Positions 48,399 through 57,129 of a stretch of DNA of 64,000 nucleotides are shown here, piece after piece; the stretch's first letter is position 1; each line of letters opens with the position of its first letter. A model generated the notes under the pieces. That model saw only the letters and a list, made by a program, of their open reading frames with translations. It made no database searches and had not been told where the DNA came from. The DNA comes from Streptomyces sp. NBC_00490 (GTDB lineage: Bacteria; Actinomycetota; Actinomycetes; Streptomycetales; Streptomycetaceae): positions 4,712,001-4,776,000 of the forward strand of contig NZ_CP107869.1 in assembly GCF_036013645.1 (NCBI RefSeq), given 5' to 3'. Both the position numbers and the translations under genes were made by a program.

Positions 48399-49184
48399 AT
48401 GCCACTGCTCACAGGCAAGACGGTGGTCGTGTCGGGCGTCGGTGCCGGACTGGGCCACCAGGTCGCCGCCGCCGTCGTACGCGACGGCGGGAACGCCGTG
48501 CTCGGGGCGCGCACCGAGGCCAACCTCGCCAAGAGCGCCGCCGAGATCGATCCGGACGGGACGCACACGGCGTACCGGCCGACGGACATCACCGACGAGC
48601 GACAGTGCGTGGCGCTGGCGGAGTTGGCGGGCGAGCGGTTCGGGCGGATCGACGCGGTGGTCCATGTGGCCGCCTGGGACAGCTACTTCGGCGGCATTGA
48701 GGACGCGGACTTCACCACCTGGCAGTCGGTGATCGACGTGAACCTGCTGGGGTCGCTGCGGATGACGCGGGCGTGTCTGCCGGCGCTGAAGAGGTGCGGC
48801 GGGTCGGTCGTCTTCATCGGGACGCAGTCGTCCGTGGCCGCCCCCTCGCAGGTGCGGCAGGCGGCGTACGCGGCCTCCAAGGGGGCGCTGACGAGTGCCA
48901 TGTACTCCCTCGCACGGGAGCTGGGGCCGCACCGGATCCGGGTCAACACCGTGCTGCCGGGCTGGATGTGGGGGCCGCCGGTGCAGGCGTACGTCCAGTT
49001 CACCGCGCACACGGAAGGGATCGAGGAGTCCGAGGTGAAGGTGAGGCTCACCGAGCGCATGGCCCTGCCCGACCTCGCCACGGACGGGGATGTGGCCGAC
49101 GCGGCGGTGTTCCTGGCGTCGGATCGGGCGCGGGCGATCACCGGACAATCACTGCTGGTCAACGCCGGGGAGCTGATGCGGTGA
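48399..49184 (+). CDS. Short-chain dehydrogenase/reductase
   Basis: 261 residues of the classical SDR family. The cofactor motif is VSGVGAGLGHQVAAAV (TGxxxGxG variant), with DITDERQ, then VHVAAW in place of the usual NNAG. The catalytic site includes S in GTQSSVAAPSQV and Y/K in YAASKGALTSAM. It ends with the usual DVADAAVFLASDRARAITGQ. The substrate is unknown, probably an alcohol or ketone intermediate of the same pathway as the divergent EthD-like protein. Confidence 0.92.
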   Translation: MPLLTGKTVVVSGVGAGLGHQVAAAVVRDGGNAVLGARTEANLAKSAAEIDPDGTHTAYRPTDITDERQCVALAELAGERFGRIDAVVHVAAWDSYFGGIEDADFTTWQSVIDVNLLGSLRMTRACLPALKRCGGSVVFIGTQSSVAAPSQVRQAAYAASKGALTSAMYSLARELGPHRIRVNTVLPGWMWGPPVQAYVQFTAHTEGIEESEVKVRLTERMALPDLATDGDVADAAVFLASDRARAITGQSLLVNAGELMR

Positions 49185-49311
49185 GTTCATGTAGGTGAAC
49201 TGAGGCCATCATGTCGAATACTTTTACCTCCCTTTGACCTTACGCTCACTTGTCGTGTTCACGCGACAGCGCCCACGATGAGCGCCGGGTCGAACCCCTG
49301 GGAGGGCGCAC

Positions 49312-50880
49312 ATGAACGGTCTCGACTGGGCCGTGCTCATCGGCTATTTCGGCGTGATGGTCGCGATCGGCGTGTGGTCGCACAAGCGCGTGGACAACGT
49401 CAGTGACTTCTTCACCGCCGGCGGCAAGATGCCCTGGTGGCTCTCCGGCATCTCGCACCACATGTCGGGCTACAGCGCGGTGATGTTCACCGGGTACGCG
49501 GGCATCGCCTACACCTACGGCGTCACCTCCTTCGTGACGTGGTCGTTCCCCATCGCCCTCGGCATCGCGATCGGTTCGAAGCTGTTCGCGCCGCGCATCA
49601 ACCGGCTGCGCTCACGTCTCCACGTGGCCTCCCCGCTGGAGTACCTGAAGAACCGCTACGACCTCAAGACGCAGCAGGCGCTGGCCTGGTCCGGCATGCT
49701 GCTGAAGATCGTGGACGTGGGTGCCAAGTGGGCGGCGATCGCCACCCTGTTGTCGGTCTTCACCGGCATCTCGCTGAACCAGGGCATCCTCATCACCGGC
49801 ACGATCACCGCCGTCTACTGCACGATCGGCGGTCTGTGGGCGGACGCGCTGACCGAGCTCGGCCAGTTCGTCATCCAGCTCCTCGCCGGTGTCGCGATGT
49901 TCATCGCGGTCGTCGCGGAACTGGGCGACAAGGGCATCGGCTTCTTCGAGGCCTGGGACCGTCCGGAGCTCCAGGGCCACGGCGAGCCGCTGGTCGGCCC
50001 GTACGGCACGGTCTTCCTGCTCGCGTTCCTCTTCATCAAGCTCTTCGAGTACAACGGCGGCATGCTCAACCAGGCCCAGCGCTACATGGCCACGGCCAAC
50101 GCGTACGAGGCCGAGCGCTCGGCCCGGCTGTCCGCGATCCTCTGGCTGGTCTGGCCGGTCGTCCTCTTCTTCCCCATGTGGATGTCGCCGCTGCTGGTCG
50201 AGTCCCAGAAGCCCGACGGCTCCGACTCCTACGGCCTGATGACCGAACAACTGCTCCCGCACGGCCTGTTGGGCCTGGTCATCGTCGGCTTCTTCTCCCA
50301 CACCATGGCGATGTGCTCCTCCGACGCCAACGCCATCGCCGCGGTGTTCACCCGGGACTGCGCGCCGGTGGTCTGGCGCAGGGCGCGGACGTGGAACGAG
50401 GGCCAGGGCCTGAAGGTCGCCCGCATCGCGACCGTCGTCTTCCTGGGCCTGTCGATGGCGGCGGCGACGCAGGTCAACTCCCCCGCGTTCAAGGACATCA
50501 TCACGGTCGTCATCAAGTGGGTGGCCGGTCTGATGGGCCCGATGGCGATCCCCATGATGCTCGGTCTGCTCCGCCCCTTCCGCCGCTCCGGCCCGACGGC
50601 CGCGCTCACCAGCTGGTCGATGGGTCTGCTCGCCTTCTGGCTGGTCAACTACCCGATCAACTGGAACGTCGACGGCGGCGTCCCGCTCCAGTACCAGGTC
50701 TCGATCCCGCTCGCGGTGTCGCTGGTCCTCTACATCCTCATCGGTTTCGTGAAGCCGGAGGACACCCCGGAGCGGCTCGCGATCATCGAGAAGATCAACA
50801 CCGACGGGGACGGGGCGGCGGCCGCCGCGGTGCCGGTGCCGGCGGGTCCGGTGGACGAGGTGGTACGGACGAAGGACTAG
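49312..50880 (+). CDS. Sodium:solute symporter family transporter
   Basis: 522 residues with about 13 membrane segments. It starts LDWAVLIGYFGVMVAIGVW, with FFTAGGKMPWWLSGISHHMSGYSAVMFTG (in parts: FFTAGGKMPWW, ISHHMSGYSAVMF), which is typical of SSS family TM1-TM2. It resembles the sugar (SGLT/YidK-like) branch. Sodium-coupled uptake of a sugar or organic acid is inferred. An acidic tail ends VRTKD. A 127-base promoter region with GGGAGGGCGCAC before the ATG suggests an independent unit. Confidence 0.92.
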   Translation: MNGLDWAVLIGYFGVMVAIGVWSHKRVDNVSDFFTAGGKMPWWLSGISHHMSGYSAVMFTGYAGIAYTYGVTSFVTWSFPIALGIAIGSKLFAPRINRLRSRLHVASPLEYLKNRYDLKTQQALAWSGMLLKIVDVGAKWAAIATLLSVFTGISLNQGILITGTITAVYCTIGGLWADALTELGQFVIQLLAGVAMFIAVVAELGDKGIGFFEAWDRPELQGHGEPLVGPYGTVFLLAFLFIKLFEYNGGMLNQAQRYMATANAYEAERSARLSAILWLVWPVVLFFPMWMSPLLVESQKPDGSDSYGLMTEQLLPHGLLGLVIVGFFSHTMAMCSSDANAIAAVFTRDCAPVVWRRARTWNEGQGLKVARIATVVFLGLSMAAATQVNSPAFKDIITVVIKWVAGLMGPMAIPMMLGLLRPFRRSGPTAALTSWSMGLLAFWLVNYPINWNVDGGVPLQYQVSIPLAVSLVLYILIGFVKPEDTPERLAIIEKINTDGDGAAAAAVPVPAGPVDEVVRTKD

Positions 50881-50896
50881 GCCGGCTCCCGGGGGG

Positions 50897-52045
50897 TCAG
50901 CCCCTCGGGTACCGGGCCAGCCACCCGGGGGACGACCCCGCCGGACCGTGGAGCGCGGGCCCCTGGGTCATCTCCATGGCGAAGTCGTCCGCGAGTTCCA
51001 GCAACGTGGGACGGCCCTCCAGCTCGGCCAGCCAGGCCGGCGGGAGGGCCGTTTCGCCGTGCAGGGCGCCGAGGAGGCCACCGGTGAGGGCGCCGGCCGC
51101 GGCGGAGGGCCCGTCGTGGTTGACGGCGAGGCAGAGCCCCTGACGGACGTCCTCGCCGACGAGGGCGCAGTACACGGCGACGGCGAGCAGCCCCTCGGCC
51201 GTCCCCTCCCCCATGAGCTCCCCGACGCGCTCCGGGGTCGGCATGCCCTGCCGTACGGCGCCCAGCGCGTGCTGCAACGCATCCGAGACGGCCTGGTGAC
51301 CCGGCCGGGCGGCCAGCAGCGCCAGCGCCCGCTGGACGGCCCCGTCGAGGCTCTCGCCGCGGGCCAGCGCGTGCACGATGACGGCGTACGCCCCGGCGCA
51401 GAGGTACGCGACCGGGTGCCCGTGCGTCTGCGCGGCGCACTCCACCGCGAGCTGTGCGACGAGCTGCGGCTCCCATCCGACGAGCAGCCCGAAGGGCGCG
51501 GACCGCGCGGCCGCCTCGGGCCCCGCCTCGCCGGGGTTCTTGGGCGCATCGAGGGTCCCCATGTTCTCGTCGCCGAACCCGACGAGCAGGGAGCGGGCGG
51601 GGTCACGCCGGGCGTACAGCCACTCCTCCCTGGCGAGCCACCCGTCTTCCTTCCGCCGCTCGTCGGGCCCCCAGTCCCGCTGGGTGGCGGCCCATCTCAG
51701 GTACGCCCGGTGCAGATCGGTGGGCGGATGCCAGGCCCCTATGTCGCGGCGTACCTGGGCCCGTATGAGTCCGTCGACGGAGAAGAGGGTGAGCTGGGTG
51801 AGATGAGTGACGGCCCCGCGTCTGCCGTAGGCGGCCCCGAGATCGAGGACGCCCTCGGCGCCGTACGCCTCCCGTATCCCGTCGAGATCGAGCTGGTCGA
51901 CGGGAGCCCCGAGCGCGTCCCCGACGGCGGCCCCGAGCAACGTCCCCCGCACCCGGCTCCGAAAGTCCTGCTGCTCGACACGGCCCCATATGGCCCCGGC
52001 TGTCGCACCCACCAAGACCTCCCCAGCGGCACCGCCCGCGTACAC
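50897..52045 (-). CDS. ADP-ribosylglycohydrolase-fold protein lacking canonical metal ligands
   Basis: 382 residues from GTG; the fold core starts at about residue 30 (RGTLLGAAVGDALGAPVDQ), the family signature. The position of the Mg-binding TDDT motif reads AVTHLTQLTLFSVDG. The C-terminal GGDTDT motif is replaced by NHDGPSAAAGALTGG. With these aspartates gone, classical ADP-ribosyl hydrolysis is doubtful. The rest of the fold is well kept (THGHPVAYLCAGAYAVIVHA), and its codon use is normal, so it is a conserved diverged paralogue, not a decaying gene. Confidence 0.82.
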   Translation of the reverse strand: MYAGGAAGEVLVGATAGAIWGRVEQQDFRSRVRGTLLGAAVGDALGAPVDQLDLDGIREAYGAEGVLDLGAAYGRRGAVTHLTQLTLFSVDGLIRAQVRRDIGAWHPPTDLHRAYLRWAATQRDWGPDERRKEDGWLAREEWLYARRDPARSLLVGFGDENMGTLDAPKNPGEAGPEAAARSAPFGLLVGWEPQLVAQLAVECAAQTHGHPVAYLCAGAYAVIVHALARGESLDGAVQRALALLAARPGHQAVSDALQHALGAVRQGMPTPERVGELMGEGTAEGLLAVAVYCALVGEDVRQGLCLAVNHDGPSAAAGALTGGLLGALHGETALPPAWLAELEGRPTLLELADDFAMEMTQGPALHGPAGSSPGWLARYPRG

Positions 52046-52249
52046 GACGATTCAGCACTGTAATCGACCAGGAACGGTCGGTTCAGAGGCGTAGGGGTAT
52101 GGGGGGTGTGCCCCAAGTGGTCAGAAATGGACCTGGGTGGTCGGGTATCACCCGTACCAAGTCACACTGCAACCGGTCGGCCCGGCGTCGGCCACTCTGG
52201 CTCAATGCGTACGGCGTACGGCGGGCGTCGGAGGGGAAAGCTGATCGCC

Positions 52250-52744
52250 ATGGCCACGACATCCCCACGCAGCGCACTCCATCTCGCCGCCACCCTGCTC
52301 ACGGCGACCGTCGCCCTCTACATGGCGCTCGTCGCGTTCGGGAACATCACGGACTTCGGGACGAACCAGGCGTTCGTCCAGCATGTCCTGGCGATGGACA
52401 CCACCTTCAAGGACGACGACCTGATGTGGCGGGCCATCACCAGCAAGGGACTTCAGGACACGGCGTACGTCGCGATCATCGTGTGGGAGGTGCTCTCGGC
52501 CCTGGTGCTGGTCTACGGCACCTGGCTGTGGACCCGGCGCGACGACCCGCGCGCCCGGCGCTTCTCCACGTACGGGCTGCTCATGGTGATGCTGCTCTTC
52601 GGTGCCGGGTTCATCGCGATCGGCGGCGAGTGGTTCTCGATGTGGCAGTCGGAGAACTGGAACGGGCTGGACGCGGCGCTGCGGGTGTTCCTGCTGAGCG
52701 GGGTCACGCTCGTGGTGGTGCAGTTGCCGTCCGCCGAACGCTAG
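52250..52744 (+). CDS. DUF2165 family small membrane protein
   Basis: 164 residues with four hydrophobic segments (LAATLLTATVALYMALVAF, AYVAIIVWEVLSALVLVYG, LLMVMLLFGAGFIAIGGEW, VFLLSGVTLVVVQ). The DUF2165 features NITDFGTNQAFVQHVLAMD and WFSMWQSENWNG are present. Function unknown. GAGGGG precedes the ATG at 52250. Its last 4 bases overlap the convergent gene. Confidence 0.9.
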   Translation: MATTSPRSALHLAATLLTATVALYMALVAFGNITDFGTNQAFVQHVLAMDTTFKDDDLMWRAITSKGLQDTAYVAIIVWEVLSALVLVYGTWLWTRRDDPRARRFSTYGLLMVMLLFGAGFIAIGGEWFSMWQSENWNGLDAALRVFLLSGVTLVVVQLPSAER

Positions 52745-53298
52745 GCGACCACCACCACCGACGTCCCCGTCTCCCCGAACGTCCACAGCGCCGAGCCGTC
52801 CGGCTTCGCCATGCGGATGCCGCTCGTCTGCGCGCCGGAGGCGACCGCGGGGGGCGATGAGCCGTCCACCGCGTTGGAGAAGGCGATGGAGAGGCCCGAC
52901 TTGCTGGCGAAGTAGACGATGTGCTCGATCTGGACGCCGTCGGAGCCGGTCGTGGCGTCGTGGCGGACGTCGACCTTGTAGGTGCCGGGGTCGGGGCTCA
53001 CCGTGCCCGGCCAGACCGGGAAGGTGCGCTGGGCCGCGTCGCTCGCGTCGACCAGCCAGACCCGCTTCTCGGCGAGGGAGTAGACGATCCGCCGACCGGT
53101 GCCGGAGTCGTCCGGCACCGCGGCGGGCGTCGGCTTCGTCGGGGACGCGGAGGGATGCGCCGAGGCGGAGGCGCTCGGGCGAGGGGCGGCCGTGGGCTTG
53201 GTGCCCTCGTCCGCCTTGACGGCGAGGACCGCGACGGCGGCTATCGCCCCCACCGTCAGACCGGTCACCCAGACCTTCGGGGCAGGCACGGCACGCAT
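52741..53298 (-). CDS. L,D-transpeptidase-like exported protein without catalytic cysteine
   Basis: 185 residues. One membrane anchor (about 10-27, VTGLTVGAIAAVAVLAV) and a Pro/Ser/Ala linker (about 35-62) precede a YkuD-like domain: RRIVYSLAEKRVWLVD, then FPVWPGTVSPDPGTYKV and IAFSNAVDGSS. The motif that is SHGCxRM in active enzymes appears as QTSGIRMAKPDG, so the His and Cys are missing. It is therefore a degenerate relative, perhaps a binding protein. Conservation in other species should decide between a functional pseudoenzyme and decay. Confidence 0.75.
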   Translation of the reverse strand: MRAVPAPKVWVTGLTVGAIAAVAVLAVKADEGTKPTAAPRPSASASAHPSASPTKPTPAAVPDDSGTGRRIVYSLAEKRVWLVDASDAAQRTFPVWPGTVSPDPGTYKVDVRHDATTGSDGVQIEHIVYFASKSGLSIAFSNAVDGSSPPAVASGAQTSGIRMAKPDGSALWTFGETGTSVVVVA

Positions 53299-53406
53299 CT
53301 CCTCAGCTACGGCCCCCTCCGGACAAACAGGGGTCCGATCATCGTACTGCGACCCACACCAAGCTCCCGCCCCAAGCCCGACCCCCCTGTCCGGCCCGGC
53401 CCGACC

Positions 53407-55992
53407 TCAGTCCAGCACCGGCAGCAGCTCCGGCAGGTGGCCGTCGGACGCCGCCGCCGCCCGCCGGCGTTCCTCCGGGACCTCGCCGTAGAGCGTGGTG
53501 CGTGGCCTCGCGGGGCGGCCCGCCAACTCCGCGACCGCCACCAGGTCACGTACCGACTTGTAGGAGCCGTACGACGAGCCCGCCATCCGCGAGATGGTCT
53601 CCTCCATCAGCGTGCCGCCGAGGTCGTTGGCGCCCGAGCGCAGCATCTCCGCCGCTCCCTCCGAGCCCAGCTTCACCCAGCTGGTCTGGATGTTGGGGAT
53701 GTGGGGGTGCAGGAGAAGACGGGCCATCGCCGTCACCGCCCGGTTGTCCCGCATCGTCGGACCGGGGCGCGCGATGCCCGCCAAGTACACCGGCGCGTTG
53801 GTGTGGATGAAGGGGAGCGTCACGAACTCCGTGAAGCCGCCCGTGCGTTGCTGGATGCCGGCGAGGGTGCGCAGGTGGCCCAGCCAGTGCCGTGGCTGGT
53901 CCACGTGGCCGTACATCATCGTCGACGAGGAGCGGATGCCCACCTCGTGCGCCGTCGTGATGACCTCGATCCACGTCGCCGTCGGCAGCTTGCCCTTGGT
54001 CAGGACCCAGCGGACCTCGTCGTCCAGGATCTCCGCCGCCGTGCCGGGGACGGAGTCCAGCCCCGCCTCCTTCGCCGTCGTCAGCCACTCCCGGATCGAC
54101 ATCCCGGTACGGGTCGCGCCGTTCACCACCTCCATCGGGGAGAACGCGTGGACGTGCATCCCCGGGACCCGTTCCTTCACCGCCTTCGCGATGTCGAAGT
54201 ACGCCGTCCCCGGCAGGTCCGGATGGATGCCGCCCTGCATGCAGACCTCCACCGCGCCCACCTCCCACGCCTGTTGGGCGCGGTCGGCCACCTGGTCCAG
54301 GGACAGGGTGTAGGCGTCCGCGTCCGTGCGGCGCTGCGCGAACGCGCAGAAGCGGCAGCCGGTGTAGCAGACGTTGGTGAAGTTGATGTTCCGCGTGACG
54401 ATGTACGTGACGTCGTCGCCGACCGCAGACTTGCGGACGTCGTCCGCGACACCGCAGAGCGCGTCCAGGGCCGGCCCGTCCGCGTGCAGCAGCGCCAGCG
54501 CCTCCGCGTCCGTCAGACGGGTCGGGTCGTCGGCCGCCACCCGCAGGGCCTGGCGTACGTCCGTGTCGATCCGCTCCGGGACCATCCCCGGTGCCGCCGC
54601 CTCCCGCAGCGCGCCCCAGTCGCCGTACACCTCGTCGAAGTCGTCGCGGCGGTCCGACGTACGGCCCTCGGTGTCGATGGTGGTGTGGAGGTCCGTACGG
54701 CCCGACGACACGAACGCCTCCTCCGGCTCCTGCCAGGGGTGGCCCTCCACGACGGCGTCGGGACGTGCCAGTCCCGTCTCCGGGTCCGCCAGCGCCCGTA
54801 CGTGCGGCAGCAGCCGCGGGTCCAGCCACGGCTCGCCGCGCCCCACGAACTCCGGGTACACACAGAGGCGTTCCCGCAGGGAGAAGCCGACGGCGGCCGA
54901 ACGCTCGGCCAGCTCCTCGATCTGGGGCCAGGGGCGCTCGGGGTTCACATGGTCGATCGTCAGCGGCGAGACCCCGCCCCAGTCGTCGATGCCGGCGCCG
55001 ATGAGACGTTCGTACTCGGAGTCGACCAGGTTCGGCGGAGCCTGAAGACAGGCCGACGGGCCCATGATGTGCCGGGCCACCGCCACGGTCGCCACCAGCT
55101 CGTCCAGCTCCGCGTCCGGCATGCCGCGCATCGCGGTGTCCGGCTTGGCGCGGAAGTTCTGGATGATCAGTTCCTGGATGCCGTGGTACGAGCGGGCCAC
55201 GCGGCGCAGCGCGAAGAGGGACTCCGCCCGCTCCTCGTACGTCTCGCCGATGCCGATGAGGATGCCGCTGGTGAAGGGGACCGACGAACGGCCCGCGTCC
55301 TCCAGCACCCGCAGACGCACGGCCGGCTCCTTGTCGGGGGAGCCGTGGTGCGGGCCACCCGGCTCCGACCAGAGGCGGGTGGCCGTCGTCTCCAGCATCA
55401 TGCCCATCGACGGCGCGACCGGCTTCAGCCGCTGGAAGTCCGTCCACGACATCACGCCGGGGTTCAGGTGGGGCAGCAGGCCCGTCTCCTCCAGGATGCG
55501 GATGGAGATGGCGCGGACGTAGGCGATGGTGTCGTCGTAGCCGTGCGCGTCGAGCCATTCTCGAGCCTCCGGCCAGCGGTCCTCCGGCTTGTCGCCCAGA
55601 GTGATCAACGCTTCCTTGCAACCCAGCGCGGCCCCGCGCCTGGCTATGTCGAGCACCTCGTCCGGGGACATGAACATTCCGTGCCCGGCGCGACGCAGCT
55701 TGCCGGGGACGGTCACGAACGTGCAGTAGTGGCATTTGTCCCGGCACAGCCGGGTCAGGGGGATGAAGACGCTCTTCGAGTACGTGATGACACCGGGCCG
55801 GCCCGCCGCCTGAAGGCCCACGTCACGGACGCGGGCGGCGGAGGCGGTGAGATCGTCGAGGGCCGCGCCGCGGGCCTGGAGGAGGACCGCGGCCTCGTCG
55901 ACGTCGAGGGCCACGCCGTCACGGGCGCGTTTGAGGGCGCGACGCATGGAGTTCTCGGTCGGGCCGGTTCCGGGGGTCGCGGAAGTCGTCAT
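53407..55992 (-). CDS. fbiC: FO synthase (fused CofG/CofH), FbiC
   Basis: 861 residues. Two radical-SAM modules: the N-terminal CofG-like with C83-x3-C87-x2-C90 ([12 protein letters not shown]) and the C-terminal CofH-like with C542-x3-C546-x2-C549 ([11 protein letters not shown]). Together they make 7,8-didemethyl-8-hydroxy-5-deazariboflavin (FO), the chromophore of coenzyme F420, from tyrosine and a flavin precursor. Length and fusion are those of actinobacterial FbiC. An F420-type oxidoreductase gene is just upstream in the same direction. Confidence 0.97.
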   Translation of the reverse strand: MTTSATPGTGPTENSMRRALKRARDGVALDVDEAAVLLQARGAALDDLTASAARVRDVGLQAAGRPGVITYSKSVFIPLTRLCRDKCHYCTFVTVPGKLRRAGHGMFMSPDEVLDIARRGAALGCKEALITLGDKPEDRWPEAREWLDAHGYDDTIAYVRAISIRILEETGLLPHLNPGVMSWTDFQRLKPVAPSMGMMLETTATRLWSEPGGPHHGSPDKEPAVRLRVLEDAGRSSVPFTSGILIGIGETYEERAESLFALRRVARSYHGIQELIIQNFRAKPDTAMRGMPDAELDELVATVAVARHIMGPSACLQAPPNLVDSEYERLIGAGIDDWGGVSPLTIDHVNPERPWPQIEELAERSAAVGFSLRERLCVYPEFVGRGEPWLDPRLLPHVRALADPETGLARPDAVVEGHPWQEPEEAFVSSGRTDLHTTIDTEGRTSDRRDDFDEVYGDWGALREAAAPGMVPERIDTDVRQALRVAADDPTRLTDAEALALLHADGPALDALCGVADDVRKSAVGDDVTYIVTRNINFTNVCYTGCRFCAFAQRRTDADAYTLSLDQVADRAQQAWEVGAVEVCMQGGIHPDLPGTAYFDIAKAVKERVPGMHVHAFSPMEVVNGATRTGMSIREWLTTAKEAGLDSVPGTAAEILDDEVRWVLTKGKLPTATWIEVITTAHEVGIRSSSTMMYGHVDQPRHWLGHLRTLAGIQQRTGGFTEFVTLPFIHTNAPVYLAGIARPGPTMRDNRAVTAMARLLLHPHIPNIQTSWVKLGSEGAAEMLRSGANDLGGTLMEETISRMAGSSYGSYKSVRDLVAVAELAGRPARPRTTLYGEVPEERRRAAAASDGHLPELLPVLD

Positions 55993-56044
55993 CCTTCGAG
56001 CATACGGAGGGGCTCCGCCGGTTCAGCAGGGTCGGGGTTGTCTG

Positions 56045-56134
56045 GGGGTGCGGTGCGTTGCCGGGTGCGGGTTCGATGTGGCTGGTCGCGCCCACGCGGC
56101 GGTAGCCGCACATCGGCACAGCCTCGCGCCCCTA
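56045..56134. repeat. Streptomyces intergenic REP-like element
   Basis: On the minus strand the segment runs GGGGCGCGAGGCTGTG, then GATGTGCGGCTACCGCCGCG and GGGCGCGACCAGCC. This is the pattern of a repeat that I recall as abundant between Streptomyces genes. It has internal inverted symmetry around GGCTACCGCC and lies in the 163-base gap between fbiC and the LLM gene. A related element is at 63400. Confidence 0.6.
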
Positions 56135-56155
56135 GGTGGGCTCCATCGCCCCCGG

Positions 56156-57001
56156 TCAGACGTACGCGGCGTATTCGTCCAGCACCCGCAGGACCTCCGA
56201 CTCGCCTTCCGGCGGGAGCTGGACGACGACCTCCTCGATGCCGAGTTCCGCATAGTGCGCGAGCTTGCCCGGGGTCGGGAAGACCGCGTACGGGACGATC
56301 TGGAGGGCCTCCGGGTCGCGGCCCGCGTCCGCCCAGGCGGCGCGCAGCACCGGCAGCGACTCCGTCAGGCCGCGCCCGCCGATCGGCAGCCACCCGTCGG
56401 CGTACTCGCAGATGTGGGAGAAGAGTTTCGGGCCCGCCGCACCGCCGACCAGGGTCCGCGGCCCCACCACCGGGCCGCGCGGCTTCTGGACCGGCTTGGG
56501 GTACGCGTGCGAGGCCCGTACGCTCCCGAACTCGCTCTCGTACGCGGCCGGTTCCTCCGACCACAGCGCGCGCATCAGGGCCATCCGGTCCCGTACGAGC
56601 TCGCGCCGGGTGCGCCATGCGACGCCGTGATCGGCGGCTTCCTCCACGTTCCAGCCGAAGCCGAGGCCCAGGGTGAACCGGCCGCCGGACAGGTGATCCA
56701 GCGTGGCGATCTGCTTGGCGAGGTCGATCGGATCGTGCTGGGCGACCAGGGTGATGCCGGTGCCGAGGCCTAGCCGCTCGGTCACCGCCGCCGCCTGACC
56801 GAGCGTGACGAAGGGGTCCAGGGTGCGGCCGTACTCAGGGGGCAGCTCGCCGCCCGCCGGGTACGGCGTCACACGCTCCACCGGGATGTGGGTGTGCTCG
56901 GGCAGATACAGGCCGGCGAACCCCCGCTGCTCCAGCTCAGGGGCGAGCCGGGTCGGGGTGATCGTCTCGTCGGTGAGGAAGATCGTCGCGGAGATACGCA
57001 T
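56156..57001 (-). CDS. LLM-class F420-dependent oxidoreductase
   Basis: 281 residues of the luciferase-like TIM barrel. Signatures are GFAGLYLPEHTHIPV, LGLGTGITLVAQHDPIDLAK, SGGRFTLGLGFGWNVEEA and the late ADGWLPIGG. These fit F420-dependent (TIGR03619-like) members rather than FMN ones. The location next to fbiC strengthens the F420 assignment, though the genes are separated by a REP-like element. The substrate is unknown. Confidence 0.92.
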   Translation of the reverse strand: MRISATIFLTDETITPTRLAPELEQRGFAGLYLPEHTHIPVERVTPYPAGGELPPEYGRTLDPFVTLGQAAAVTERLGLGTGITLVAQHDPIDLAKQIATLDHLSGGRFTLGLGFGWNVEEAADHGVAWRTRRELVRDRMALMRALWSEEPAAYESEFGSVRASHAYPKPVQKPRGPVVGPRTLVGGAAGPKLFSHICEYADGWLPIGGRGLTESLPVLRAAWADAGRDPEALQIVPYAVFPTPGKLAHYAELGIEEVVVQLPPEGESEVLRVLDEYAAYV

Positions 57002-57129
57002 GCCCTATCTGTACCCGGAGGGGCCTCATCTGTCCATACCGACTGGTCGGCATCTTCGCTGGATTTCTCTGTCGCCCCAATTCCCCTGTCTTTCCACGGC
57101 AGTTCACGGACGTCCGGGAGAGTTGAGGC

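Noticed and set aside
52921..56676. 1251-codon plus-strand open frame opposite fbiC
   Set aside because: Antisense shadow of FbiC and the LLM gene; Arg/His-rich composition and no domain.
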